From Cellvibrio polysaccharolyticus (GTDB taxonomy: Bacteria; Pseudomonadota; Gammaproteobacteria; Pseudomonadales; Cellvibrionaceae), in assembly GCF_015182315.1 (NCBI RefSeq), contig NZ_PRDL01000001.1, positions 3,658,001-3,722,000 of the forward strand: a stretch of DNA of 64,000 bases, written 5' to 3'. Below are positions 51,296 through 60,770 of this stretch, in pieces. A program made the translations under genes and the position numbers. The notes beneath the pieces are model-generated. The model did no database searches and was not told the DNA's origin. It saw nothing but the letters and a program-made list of their open reading frames with translations. Each line of letters opens with the position of its first letter. The stretch's first letter is position 1.

Positions 51296-51607
51296 TTAAC
51301 CGAGACTAATTTGAACCTCGACGCCTGCAGCCAGATCCAGCTTCATCAGGGCATCTACGGTTTTTTCAGTAGGCTCAACAATATCCAGCAAACGCTTGTG
51401 TGTACGAATCTCATACTGATCACGCGCGTCTTTGTTGACGTGCGGGGAGATCAATATTGTGAAGCGCTCTTTACGAGTCGGCAGCGGAATCGGGCCGCGA
51501 ACTTGTGCACCTGTACGCTTTGCTGTCTCGACAATTTCCTGAGTAGAAGCATCGATGAGCTTATGATCAAAAGCCTTCAGGCGAATTCGAATGCGTTGAT
51601 TCTGCAT
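51296..51607 (-). CDS. rpsJ: 30S ribosomal protein S10 (NusE)
   Basis: A 103-residue S10, equal in length to E. coli, with MQNQRIRIRLKAFDHKLID and GPIPLPTRKERFTILISPHVNKDAR. Besides its ribosome role it acts with NusB in transcription antitermination. It is the first gene of the S10 operon and has its own promoter. The ATG at 51607 is preferred over an upstream GTG at 51616. Confidence 0.96.
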   Translation of the reverse strand: MQNQRIRIRLKAFDHKLIDASTQEIVETAKRTGAQVRGPIPLPTRKERFTILISPHVNKDARDQYEIRTHKRLLDIVEPTEKTVDALMKLDLAAGVEVQISLG

Positions 51608-51684
51608 GTGAACCAAACTCCAGTTATGTATTAAAGAACAACCTTGCTTACCGACGCAGGATCACCCCGGCAAAAGGAGGCGCA

Positions 51685-51713
51685 ATAGTAATGACGAAGA
51701 CAGACACTGTCAA
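51685..51713 (-). promoter_or_regulatory. S10-operon promoter
   Basis: On the minus strand TTGACA (51713-51708), a 17-base spacer, and TACTAT (51690-51685) make a near-consensus sigma-70 promoter, about 75 bases before rpsJ. A second TTGACA lies 12 bases further upstream (51725-51720). Confidence 0.75.
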
Positions 51714-51765
51714 CTGGCTTGTCAAAAAAGAAGCAGTGGCGATTAAAATTTCATCAGACAGCAAT

Positions 51766-51793
51766 AAAAAAGGCGCCCGAAGGCGCCTTTTTT
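51766..51793 (-). terminator. Intrinsic terminator after tuf
   Basis: A6GGCGCC and GGCGCCT6 (51766-51777, 51782-51793) form a 12-bp perfect stem with a 4-base CGAA loop (TTCG on the transcribed strand). It follows the tuf stop by 14 bases and ends the str operon before the S10 promoter. Confidence 0.93.
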
Positions 51794-51806
51794 ATCTGAA
51801 ACGGTA

Positions 51807-53030
51807 TTACTGAATGATTTTGGCTACAACGCCAGCACCAACAGTACGACCACCTTCACGAATGGCGAAGCGCAGACCTTCTTCCATCGCGATCGGGTGA
51901 ATCAGGGTAACAGACATTTGAATGTTGTCGCCCGGCATAACCATTTCAACGCCTTCCGGCAATTCACAAGCACCGGTTACGTCGGTAGTACGGAAGTAGA
52001 ACTGAGGACGGTAACCTTTGAAGAATGGAGTATGACGACCACCTTCATCTTTACCCAGTACGTATACTTCAGCTTCGAACTTGGTGTGCGGAGTTACTGA
52101 ACCCGGCTTGCACAAAACCTGACCACGCTGAACGTCGTCACGCTTGGTACCACGCAGCAGAACACCAACGTTCTCACCGGCACGGCCTTCGTCCAGCAGC
52201 TTGCGGAACATTTCAACACCGGTACAAGTAGATTTCTGAGTATCGCTGATACCAACGATCTGAATCTCTTCACCAACCTTGATAATGCCACGCTCAACAC
52301 GACCGGTTACTACAGTACCACGACCGGAGATAGAGAATACGTCTTCTACCGGCATCAGGAACGGCAGGTCGATTGCACGAACCGGCTCAGGAATGTAGCT
52401 GTCCAGAGTTTCTACCAGAGTTTTAACAGCGGTAGTACCCAGACCGTTTTCATCTTCACCGTTCAACGCCATCAGCGCAGAACCCGGGATGATCGGAGTG
52501 TCGTCAGCAGGGAAGTCATAAGTAGACAGCAGCTCACGCAGCTCCATCTCTACCAGCTCCAGCATCTCATTGTATTCGTCAGTGCCTACGCCGCCACAGT
52601 CAGCAGCCAGCAGGTCAGCTTTGTTCAGGAATACCACAATGTAAGGTACACCTACCTGACGGGACAGCAGGATGTGCTCACGGGTTTGCGGCATAGGACC
52701 ATCGGTCGCGCCACATACCAGGATAGCACCATCCATCTGCGCAGCACCGGTGATCATGTTTTTCACATAGTCGGCGTGGCCCGGGCAATCTACGTGCGCG
52801 TAGTGACGAGACGGTGAATCATATTCAACGTGAGAGGTGTTGATGGTGATACCACGCTCACGCTCTTCCGGTGCATTGTCGATACCGTCGAATGCTACTG
52901 CTTTACCGCCCCAGATTTCTGCACAAACGCGAGTCAGCGCTGCAGTCAGAGTGGTTTTACCATGGTCAACGTGACCAATGGTGCCCACGTTGACGTGGGG
53001 CTTGTTACGTTCAAACTTTTCTTTAGCCAC
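51807..53030 (-). CDS. tuf: Elongation factor Tu
   Basis: A 407-residue EF-Tu, 13 longer than E. coli. G motifs are GHVDHGKTT, DCPGHADY and NKADLL. Switch I is PEERERGITI. An insertion of about ten residues follows the NKAD motif (LLAADCGGVGTDEYNEM), as in some marine and cellulolytic gammaproteobacteria. It delivers aminoacyl-tRNA to the ribosome. Only this copy lies in the window; a second copy elsewhere is common. Confidence 0.97.
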   Translation of the reverse strand: MAKEKFERNKPHVNVGTIGHVDHGKTTLTAALTRVCAEIWGGKAVAFDGIDNAPEERERGITINTSHVEYDSPSRHYAHVDCPGHADYVKNMITGAAQMDGAILVCGATDGPMPQTREHILLSRQVGVPYIVVFLNKADLLAADCGGVGTDEYNEMLELVEMELRELLSTYDFPADDTPIIPGSALMALNGEDENGLGTTAVKTLVETLDSYIPEPVRAIDLPFLMPVEDVFSISGRGTVVTGRVERGIIKVGEEIQIVGISDTQKSTCTGVEMFRKLLDEGRAGENVGVLLRGTKRDDVQRGQVLCKPGSVTPHTKFEAEVYVLGKDEGGRHTPFFKGYRPQFYFRTTDVTGACELPEGVEMVMPGDNIQMSVTLIHPIAMEEGLRFAIREGGRTVGAGVVAKIIQ

Positions 53031-53063
53031 TTTTCAATTCCTCCAAAAAAGAGATACGAATAA

Positions 53064-55184
53064 TTAATCTTCGTCTTTTTTAACTTTGCTTTTGGCAATA
53101 ACTTCTTCAGCTACGTTGCGCGGCGCTTCAAAATACTTCAGGAATTCCATGGTGAAGGTCGCACGACCCTGAGTTTGTGAACGCAGAGAAGTGGCATAAC
53201 CGAACATTTCAGCCAGCGGAACTTCAGCGTTAACAATACGACCACTCGGGCTGTCATCCATACCCAGGATCATACCGCGACGACGGTTCAAGTCGCCCAC
53301 TACGTCACCCATGTTTTCTTCCGGAGTAACCACTTCAACCTTCATGATCGGCTCAAGCAGTACTGCACCACCGTGCTGAACCAATTTTTTGGTTGCCATG
53401 GAAGCAGCGATCTTAAACGCCATTTCCGAGGAGTCAACGTCATGGTAAGAACCGTCAAACACAGTCGCCTTCAAACCAAGCAACGGATAACCGGCAACAA
53501 CACCGTTTTGCATCTGCTCGGCAATACCCTTCTGAATGGCAGGGATGTATTCTTTCGGAACCGTACCACCAACAACTTCGTTGACGAACTCCAGACCTTC
53601 AGCATTCTGATCTTCAGCTGGCTCGAAGCGAATCCAGCAGTGACCAAACTGACCACGACCACCGGACTGACGAACGAATTTGCCTTCGATTTCACACTTG
53701 TTGCGAATCGCTTCACGGTAAGCAACCTGCGGCTTGCCGATGTTTGCCTCAACGTTGAATTCGCGACGCATACGGTCAACGATGATGTCGAGGTGCAACT
53801 CACCCATACCACCAATGATGGTCTGGCCGGTTTCTTCATCAGTGCGAACACGGAATGATGGATCTTCCTGAGCCAATTTGCCCAGTGCGATACCCATTTT
53901 TTCCTGATCAACCTTGGTTTTCGGCTCAACAGCAACGTGGATTACCGGCTCCGGGAACTCCATACGCTCAAGCGTAATGATGCTGTCCAGAGAACACAGC
54001 GTGTCACCCGTGGTTACGTCTTTAAAGCCGATACCGGCAGCGATATCGCCACACAGTACTTCTTTAATTTCCTGGCGCTGGTTAGCGTGCATCTGCACCA
54101 TACGACCAACGCGCTCTTTCTTGCCTTTCACCGAGTTGTATACGGTATCACCAGAACTCAATACGCCAGAGTAAACGCGGAAGAAGGTCAGTGTACCCAC
54201 GAACGGGTCGGTAGCAATTTTAAATGCCAGAGCAGAGAAGGGCTCGCTGTCGCTTGCTTCACGAGTAGCAACGGTTTCGCCATCTTCCAGAACACCCTCG
54301 ATCGCCTTAACTTCAGTCGGCGCCGGCAGGTAGTCAATAACGGCGTCAAGCATTGCCTGAACACCTTTGTTCTTGAACGCAGAACCACCGAGAACCGGAA
54401 TGATTTCATTCGCGAGAGTACGCGCACGAATACCACCCTTGATTTCTTCTTCAGTCAGCTCGCCACCTTCAAGATACTTATTCATAAGCTCATCAGAAGA
54501 TTCAGCTGCCGCTTCAACCAGCTGCTCGCGCATAGCGGCGCAAGTCTCTGCCAGATCAGCAGGAATATCTTCATAGGTGAAGGTCATGCCCTGATCAGCT
54601 TCATTCCAGATGATCGCACGCATTTTGACCAGATCGACCACACCGAAGAACTGATCTTCAGAGCCGATGGTCATTTGCAGAGGAACCGGATTGGCACCCA
54701 GACGGGTTTTCAGCTGCTCAACAACACGCATGTAGTTGGCACCGGTACGGTCCATCTTGTTTACGAATACCATACGTGGCACTTCGTATTTGTTCGCCTG
54801 ACGCCATACGGTTTCAGTTTGCGGCTGAACACCTGAGGAACCACACAACACAACTACCGCACCATCCAGTACGCGCAATGAACGCTCTACTTCAATGGTG
54901 AAATCCACGTGTCCGGGAGTATCAATTACGTTAATACGGTGTTCGTCGAACTGGGCAGCCATACCTTTCCAGAAGGTAGTTACGGCAGCAGAGGTAATGG
55001 TAATACCACGCTCCTGCTCCTGCACCATCCAGTCAGTAGTAGCAGCGCCATCATGCACTTCACCCAATTTATGCGACAAACCGGTGTAGAACAGAATGCG
55101 CTCGGTAGTCGTTGTCTTACCAGCATCAACGTGCGCACAGATACCGATATTGCGGTAGCGTGCGATAGGAGTTTTACGTGCCAC
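53064..55184 (-). CDS. fusA: Elongation factor G
   Basis: A 706-residue translocation GTPase. G motifs AHVDAGKTTTTERIL, DTPGHVDFTIEVERS and NKMDRTGANY are present. The later ATIGKPQVAYREAI-type block (EANIGKPQVAYREAI) and the domain IV ribosome-contact loop are intact. It lies 33 bases before tuf. A hairpin (55221-55245) in the rpsG-fusA gap may set the ratio of EF-G to S7. Confidence 0.97.
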   Translation of the reverse strand: MARKTPIARYRNIGICAHVDAGKTTTTERILFYTGLSHKLGEVHDGAATTDWMVQEQERGITITSAAVTTFWKGMAAQFDEHRINVIDTPGHVDFTIEVERSLRVLDGAVVVLCGSSGVQPQTETVWRQANKYEVPRMVFVNKMDRTGANYMRVVEQLKTRLGANPVPLQMTIGSEDQFFGVVDLVKMRAIIWNEADQGMTFTYEDIPADLAETCAAMREQLVEAAAESSDELMNKYLEGGELTEEEIKGGIRARTLANEIIPVLGGSAFKNKGVQAMLDAVIDYLPAPTEVKAIEGVLEDGETVATREASDSEPFSALAFKIATDPFVGTLTFFRVYSGVLSSGDTVYNSVKGKKERVGRMVQMHANQRQEIKEVLCGDIAAGIGFKDVTTGDTLCSLDSIITLERMEFPEPVIHVAVEPKTKVDQEKMGIALGKLAQEDPSFRVRTDEETGQTIIGGMGELHLDIIVDRMRREFNVEANIGKPQVAYREAIRNKCEIEGKFVRQSGGRGQFGHCWIRFEPAEDQNAEGLEFVNEVVGGTVPKEYIPAIQKGIAEQMQNGVVAGYPLLGLKATVFDGSYHDVDSSEMAFKIAASMATKKLVQHGGAVLLEPIMKVEVVTPEENMGDVVGDLNRRRGMILGMDDSPSGRIVNAEVPLAEMFGYATSLRSQTQGRATFTMEFLKYFEAPRNVAEEVIAKSKVKKDED

Positions 55185-55220
55185 GGTGTAGTCCCCGATT
55201 TACGAATTCTTTAAAAAGGT

Positions 55221-55245
55221 AAAAGGCAGCCATGAGCTGCCTTTT
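55221..55245 (-). terminator. Hairpin between rpsG and fusA
   Basis: AAAAGGCAGC (55221-55230) and GCTGCCTTTT (55236-55245) form a perfect 10-bp stem with a 5-base loop, followed on the minus strand by TTTTACCTTTTT. It could attenuate transcription entering fusA-tuf. Confidence 0.65.
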
Positions 55246-55260
55246 CGACCCAACACTTTA

Positions 55261-55731
55261 TCAGAAGCGGTAGTGCGAGAACGCCTTGTTGGCCTCAGCC
55301 ATACGGTGAACGTCTTCACGCTTCTTAACGGCAGCACCTTTGCCCTGGGCCGCATCCATCAACTCACCAGCCAGACGCTGAGGCATGGATTTCTCACCGC
55401 GCTTACGGGAGTAATCTACCAACCAACGCATTGCCAGAGCTGTACGACGTGACGCACGAACTTCTACCGGTACCTGGTAAGTAGCACCACCAACACGGCG
55501 GGACTTAACTTCTACCAACGGAGCAATGTTTTCCAGTGCTTCGTTAAAAACCTCCAGAGGATCTCTGTTGGTTTTGGTTTTTACAGTATCCAATGCGCCG
55601 TAAATAATACGCTCTGCAATAGATTTCTTACCACTGATCATCACGTGGTTCATAAACTTCGCCAGAGTAACATTGCCGAATTTTGGATCCGGCAACACTT
55701 CGCGCTTGGCGACAACTCTTCTTCTTGGCAT
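55261..55731 (-). CDS. rpsG: 30S ribosomal protein S7
   Basis: A 156-residue S7, a primary organiser of the 30S head. It has PRRRVVAKREVLPDPKFG and GGATYQVPVEVRASRRTALAMRW. In E. coli, S7 represses the str operon at the rpsL-rpsG junction; the 113-base gap here could hold such a site, but I did not identify the structure. Confidence 0.97.
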   Translation of the reverse strand: MPRRRVVAKREVLPDPKFGNVTLAKFMNHVMISGKKSIAERIIYGALDTVKTKTNRDPLEVFNEALENIAPLVEVKSRRVGGATYQVPVEVRASRRTALAMRWLVDYSRKRGEKSMPQRLAGELMDAAQGKGAAVKKREDVHRMAEANKAFSHYRF

Positions 55732-55844
55732 CTTAATAGCCTCTCTTCAGGAATCATCCAGGACGAACAAACGCCTGGCCTTACTCGGTTCTTACCGAAA
55801 ACGTGTTGCATCCAGTCAATCAGACGAGCCGAAGCCCATGATGA

Positions 55845-56216
55845 TTACTTGGGACGCTTGGCACCGTACTTGGAACGCGCCTGCTTACGCTTGGCAACAC
55901 CGGAAGTATCCAGTGAACCACGCACTGTGTGATAACGCACACCTGGCAAGTCTTTAACACGACCGCCACGGATCAGCACCACACTGTGCTCCTGCAAGTT
56001 ATGCCCTTCACCACCGATATAAGAAGACACTTCAAAACCATTGGTCAAACGCACACGACATACTTTACGCAGCGCTGAGTTAGGCTTCTTAGGTGTAGTG
56101 GTATAAACACGGGTACAAACGCCACGCTTTTGCGGGTTGCCTTGCAGAGCAGGAACATCGCTCTTTTCTACCACACGTTTTCTCGGCTTACGAACCAACT
56201 GGTTGATCGTTGCCAT
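55845..56216 (-). CDS. rpsL: 30S ribosomal protein S12
   Basis: A 123-residue decoding-centre protein. It has NQLVRKPRKRVVEKSDVPALQGNPQKRGV, TTPKKPNSALRK and GRVKDLPGVRYHTVRG. The lysines at the positions linked to streptomycin resistance (in PKKPNS and RVKDLPG) are wild type. The start is ATG 56216; the longer frame to 56231 is not family-like. It opens the str operon. Confidence 0.97.
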   Translation of the reverse strand: MATINQLVRKPRKRVVEKSDVPALQGNPQKRGVCTRVYTTTPKKPNSALRKVCRVRLTNGFEVSSYIGGEGHNLQEHSVVLIRGGRVKDLPGVRYHTVRGSLDTSGVAKRKQARSKYGAKRPK

Positions 56217-56297
56217 GAAAATAAACTCCACAGATAAAAACGCCTTATAAATAAGGCAGGATTAATGAGAATGGATACCCATTCCCCACTCGGAAAA

Positions 56298-56338
56298 AGC
56301 GGGTTGCGCATTGTAAAGATGCAACCCGCTCACGTCAA
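56298..56338 (-). promoter_or_regulatory. str-operon promoter overlapped by a read-through terminator hairpin
   Basis: On the minus strand TTGACG (56338-56333), 17 bases, TACAAT (56315-56310) form a strong promoter for rpsL. The -10 box lies in the 13-base loop of a 10-bp perfect hairpin (56321-56330 with 56298-56307) that ends in a T-run. Transcripts coming from rpoC would contain both arms and could terminate. Those starting at this promoter would lack the first arm and pass freely. Confidence 0.7.
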
Positions 56339-56406
56339 GACGGGACAATTCGGTTGTCAATACAAAATTCGTTAAAATCATCTACCGACGCAAACACCCC
56401 ATCCAA

Positions 56407-56427
56407 CTCCCGCCACAGGGGCGGGAG
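56407..56427 (-). terminator. GC-rich hairpin after rpoC
   Basis: CTCCCGCC (56407-56414) pairs with GGCGGGAG (56420-56427), loop of 5 bases, 16 bases after the rpoC stop. It has no T-run, so it may be a 3'-end stabiliser. Confidence 0.5.
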
Positions 56428-56442
56428 CAGATTCAGGCCAGA

Positions 56443-59400
56443 TTAACTGGCGCTGGATTTCAATGCTTCGGTCAATGCTGCTTCGACATCTTCAGCGCTA
56501 ACACCCACATCTGCCGACAACTGCTGCGACGCTTCGCGGCGACGCTTGCGGTCTGCATGATAGGCCAGACCGGTACCGGCAGGGATCAAACGACCCACAA
56601 CCACGTTTTCTTTCAAGCCGCGCAAACTGTCTTTCTTGCCAGTCACCGCTGCTTCGGTCAATACGCGGGTAGTTTCCTGGAACGAGGCGGCCGAAATGAA
56701 GGATTCGGTAGCCAAAGATGCCTTGGTAATACCCAGCAATTGACGCTCGTACTGTGCCGGTTGTTTGGCTTCAGCACGCAGACGTTCGTTTTCTTCCAGC
56801 ACATGATTGTATTCAACCTGCTCGCCTTTAACGAAGCTGGAGTCACCCATGGTGGTAATTTCAACTTTACGCAACATCTGACGAACAATAGTCTCGATGT
56901 GCTTATCGTTAATTTTTACACCCTGCAAGCGGTAAACGTCCTGAATTTCGTTGGTGATGTAACGCGCCAGCGCCTCAACACCTTGCAAGCGCAGGATATC
57001 GTGCGGATTGCTTGGGCCGTCAGAAACAACCTCGCCCTTCTCTACCATCTCACCTTCGAACACCGTCAGCTGACGATGCTTGGGGATAAGCACTTCGTAG
57101 TAGGTAGAACCGTCTGGCAATGCCTGGCCATCGGTCGGGGTAATAATCAAGCGACGCTTGCCCTTGGTTTCCTTACCGAAGCTGACGGTACCGGAAATTT
57201 CCGCCAGGATAGACGGCTCTTTCGGGCGACGCGCTTCGAACAGGTCGGCAACGCGCGGCAGACCACCGGTGATGTCACGAGTCTTGGAACCTTCCTGCGG
57301 AATACGCGCAATAATGTCACCAACGTTGATATTGTCGCTGTTGTTGATGCTCAGAATTGCTTTGGACGGCAGCATATAGTGCGCCGGCACATTGGTATTG
57401 GCGAGGAACAGCTCTTTACCTTTGGCATCGACCAGCGTAACCGCCGGACGAAGGTCTTTACCGGCAGATGGACGCTCGGCCGGATCCAGCACTTCAATAG
57501 AACTCAAACCGGTCAGCTCGTCAGTTTGACGACGAATGGACAGACCGTCTTCCATGCCGGAGAAGGACACAGTACCCGCCACTTCCGATACGATCGGGTG
57601 GGTGTGCGGATCCCATTTCGCAATAATCTGGCCGCCTTTTACGGATTCGCCATCTTTAACAGTGATCAATGCACCGTAAGGAATCTTGTAACGCTCACGC
57701 TCACGACCGCTGGCATCCGCTACTGCCAACTCACCGGAACGGGATACCGCTACCAGGTTGCCTGCAGGGTTGGATACCACTTTTACGTTCAACAGACGAA
57801 CCGAACCGTCCTGTTTAACCTGCACGCTATCTGCAGCAGACGCTCGCGATGCCGCACCACCGATGTGGAAGGTACGCATGGTCAGCTGGGTACCCGGCTC
57901 ACCGATTGACTGAGCAGCGATAACACCAACCGCTTCACCGGCGTTAACACGGTGACCACGCGCCAGATCACGGCCATAACACATGGAGCAAATACCGTTA
58001 CGGGATTCACAGCTGATTGGCGAGCGAACACAAACCTCGTCAATACCCATGGCCTCAACGCGCTCAACCCAGGCTTCATCAATCATGGTGCCAGCGGCAA
58101 GCAGAATTTCGTCGGTGCCCGGACGTACCACATCACGCGCAACAACACGACCCAGAATACGGTCACCCAGCGATTCGATAACGTCACCGCCTTCAATAAC
58201 CGGTGCCATGGTCAAACCTTCGTCGGTACCACAATCGGTCATGGTAACAACCAGATCCTGGGCAACGTCTACCAGACGGCGGGTCAGGTAACCGGAGTTC
58301 GCGGTTTTCAACGCGGTATCCGCCAAACCTTTACGCGCACCGTGCGTAGAAATAAAGTACTGAAGAACGTTCAGGCCTTCACGGAAGTTCGCCTTGATCG
58401 GCGTTTCAATAATAGAACCGTCCGGACGTGCCATCAGACCACGCATACCGGCCAGCTGACGAATCTGGGCTGGCGAGCCCCGCGCGCCCGAGTCGGCGTA
58501 CATAAATACCGAGTTGAAAGAAGCTTGCTGCTCTTCTTCACCATCGCGGTTGATCACGGTTTCTTTACTGATACCTTCCATCATCGACTTGGCAACCAGG
58601 TCGTTGGCACGGGACCAGATATCGATCACTTTGTTGTACTTCTCGCCCTGGGTTACCAGACCTGAAGCATATTGTGATTCGATCTCTTTTACTTCTGCAT
58701 CGGCACGGCCAATGATGTCGGCTTTGGCAGCAGGAATAGTAAAGTCGTTTACACCAATGGATGAGCCTGACTTGGTGGAGAAGTCATAACCCATGTACAT
58801 CAGGCGGTCAGCAAAAATAACAGTCGCCTTCAAACCCACTACGCGGTAGCAATAGTTGATAACACCGGAAATGGCTTTTTTAACCATTGGGCGGTTAATC
58901 ATTTCCAGCGGAATACCGGCCGGTACAATTTCCCACAGCAGCACGCGGCCAACGGTGGTATCGACCATTTTGGTTTCAGTGTGCTTCTCGCCTTCTGCGT
59001 CAATCAGGGTTTCTGTGAGACGCACTCTAATACGTGCTTGCAGATCAACCTGCTTGGAGTAATAAGCGCGTGATACCTCGGCGGTATCAGCAAACACCAT
59101 GCCTTCACCCAGCGCATTAACGCGCTCACGGCTCATCCAGTACAGACCCAGTACCACGTCCTGAGACGGAACAATGATCGGCTCACCGGAAGCAGGCGAA
59201 AGAATGTTGTTGGTAGACATCATCAACGCACGCGCTTCCAACTGGGCTTCCAGTGTCAACGGAACGTGAACAGCCATCTGGTCACCGTCGAAGTCGGCGT
59301 TATAGGCCGCACAAACCAACGGGTGCAACTGAATGGCTTTACCTTCAATCAGTACCGGTTCAAACGCCTGAATACCGAGACGGTGCAGTGTTGGCGCACG

Positions 59401-60672
59401 GTTCAGCAATACCGGGTGCTCGCGAATAACTTCGTCCAGGATATCCCAAACAACCGCTTCTTCACGCTCTACCATTTTCTTGGCAGCTTTAATCGTCGTG
59501 GCCAGGCCACGCAGTTCCAGCTTGCTGAAAATAAACGGCTTGAACAATTCCAGAGCCATTTTCTTCGGCAGACCGCACTGATGCAGGCGCAGGGTTGGAC
59601 CTACCACGATCACCGAACGACCGGAGTAATCCACACGCTTGCCGAGCAGGTTCTGACGGAAACGACCTTGCTTACCTTTGATCATGTCAGCCAAAGATTT
59701 CAGTGGACGCTTGTTGGAACCGGTGATCGCACGACCGCGACGGCCGTTATCCAGCAGCGCATCAACAGATTCCTGCAGCATACGCTTTTCGTTGCGCACG
59801 ATAATATCCGGCGCATTCAAGTCCAGCAGACGCTTCAAACGGTTGTTACGGTTGATCACGCGACGGTACAAATCGTTCAGGTCGGAGGTCGCAAAACGGC
59901 CACCGTCCAACGGCACCAGCGGACGCAAATCCGGCGGCAATACCGGCAGTACTTCCATTACCATCCACTCCGGCTTGTTGCCGGAAAAGTGGAAAGCTTC
60001 CAACAGCTTCAAGCGCTTGGAATACTTTTTGATTTTGGTTTCGCTGGTGGTGTTGGGAATTTCTTCACGCAGACGCTGAACTTCAGATTCCAGATCGATA
60101 TCACGCATCAGGGTTTGAATGGCTTCCGCACCCATTTTTGCTTCGAACTCGTCACCGAATTCTTCCATAGATTCGAAATACTGTTCGTCGCTCAGCAGCT
60201 GACCACGCTCCAGGGACGTCATCCCCGGATCAGTAACTACGTAAGATTCAAAATACAGCACGCGCTCGATATCACGCAGGGTCATATCCAGCAGCAAACC
60301 AATACGGCTCGGCAGTGATTTCAGGAACCAGATGTGAGCAACCGGGCTGGCCAGCTCAATGTGGCCCATGCGCTCACGACGCACTTTAGCCAGCGTGACT
60401 TCTACGCCGCACTTTTCACAAATAATACCGCGGTGCTTCATGCGCTTGTATTTGCCGCACAAACATTCGTAATCTTTTACCGGGCCGAAAATTTTCGCGC
60501 AAAACAAACCTTCACGCTCCGGCTTGAAGGTACGGTAGTTAATGGTTTCCGGCTTTTTAACTTCACCAAATGACCATGAACGAATCATCTCGGGTGAAGC
60601 AAGACTAATACGGATAGCGTCGAATTCTTCGACTTGTCCCTGGGACTTGAGTAAATTCAGTAAGTCTTTCAA
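56443..60672 (-). CDS. rpoC: RNA polymerase beta-prime subunit
   Basis: A 1409-residue subunit (E. coli 1407). The N-terminal zinc-binding region CLCGKYKRMKHRGIICEKCG is present, and the catalytic magnesium loop NADFDGDQMAVH is intact. The frame runs upstream to an ATG at 60726, but the family start (KDLLNLLKSQG) is at a TTG at 60672, with GGAGAA at the right distance. So the likely start codon is TTG, as in Pseudomonas. It follows rpoB with a 98-base gap carrying a hairpin. Confidence 0.97.
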   Translation of the reverse strand: MKDLLNLLKSQGQVEEFDAIRISLASPEMIRSWSFGEVKKPETINYRTFKPEREGLFCAKIFGPVKDYECLCGKYKRMKHRGIICEKCGVEVTLAKVRRERMGHIELASPVAHIWFLKSLPSRIGLLLDMTLRDIERVLYFESYVVTDPGMTSLERGQLLSDEQYFESMEEFGDEFEAKMGAEAIQTLMRDIDLESEVQRLREEIPNTTSETKIKKYSKRLKLLEAFHFSGNKPEWMVMEVLPVLPPDLRPLVPLDGGRFATSDLNDLYRRVINRNNRLKRLLDLNAPDIIVRNEKRMLQESVDALLDNGRRGRAITGSNKRPLKSLADMIKGKQGRFRQNLLGKRVDYSGRSVIVVGPTLRLHQCGLPKKMALELFKPFIFSKLELRGLATTIKAAKKMVEREEAVVWDILDEVIREHPVLLNRAPTLHRLGIQAFEPVLIEGKAIQLHPLVCAAYNADFDGDQMAVHVPLTLEAQLEARALMMSTNNILSPASGEPIIVPSQDVVLGLYWMSRERVNALGEGMVFADTAEVSRAYYSKQVDLQARIRVRLTETLIDAEGEKHTETKMVDTTVGRVLLWEIVPAGIPLEMINRPMVKKAISGVINYCYRVVGLKATVIFADRLMYMGYDFSTKSGSSIGVNDFTIPAAKADIIGRADAEVKEIESQYASGLVTQGEKYNKVIDIWSRANDLVAKSMMEGISKETVINRDGEEEQQASFNSVFMYADSGARGSPAQIRQLAGMRGLMARPDGSIIETPIKANFREGLNVLQYFISTHGARKGLADTALKTANSGYLTRRLVDVAQDLVVTMTDCGTDEGLTMAPVIEGGDVIESLGDRILGRVVARDVVRPGTDEILLAAGTMIDEAWVERVEAMGIDEVCVRSPISCESRNGICSMCYGRDLARGHRVNAGEAVGVIAAQSIGEPGTQLTMRTFHIGGAASRASAADSVQVKQDGSVRLLNVKVVSNPAGNLVAVSRSGELAVADASGRERERYKIPYGALITVKDGESVKGGQIIAKWDPHTHPIVSEVAGTVSFSGMEDGLSIRRQTDELTGLSSIEVLDPAERPSAGKDLRPAVTLVDAKGKELFLANTNVPAHYMLPSKAILSINNSDNINVGDIIARIPQEGSKTRDITGGLPRVADLFEARRPKEPSILAEISGTVSFGKETKGKRRLIITPTDGQALPDGSTYYEVLIPKHRQLTVFEGEMVEKGEVVSDGPSNPHDILRLQGVEALARYITNEIQDVYRLQGVKINDKHIETIVRQMLRKVEITTMGDSSFVKGEQVEYNHVLEENERLRAEAKQPAQYERQLLGITKASLATESFISAASFQETTRVLTEAAVTGKKDSLRGLKENVVVGRLIPAGTGLAYHADRKRRREASQQLSADVGVSAEDVEAALTEALKSSAS

Positions 60673-60729
60673 GGCATTTTCTCCAATGAGCTGCAATGAG
60701 TGAGCTTCAGTGAGTGCTGTAAGCACAAC

Positions 60730-60750
60730 AGGGGTTCACCAGGAACCCCT
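60730..60750 (-). other. Hairpin between rpoB and rpoC
   Basis: AGGGGTTC (60730-60737) and GAACCCCT (60743-60750) form a perfect 8-bp stem with a 5-base loop. There is no T-run. In many bacteria this gap carries an RNase processing site; here only the hairpin is seen. Confidence 0.55.
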
Positions 60751-60770
60751 ACTGATAGATGACGTAACGA

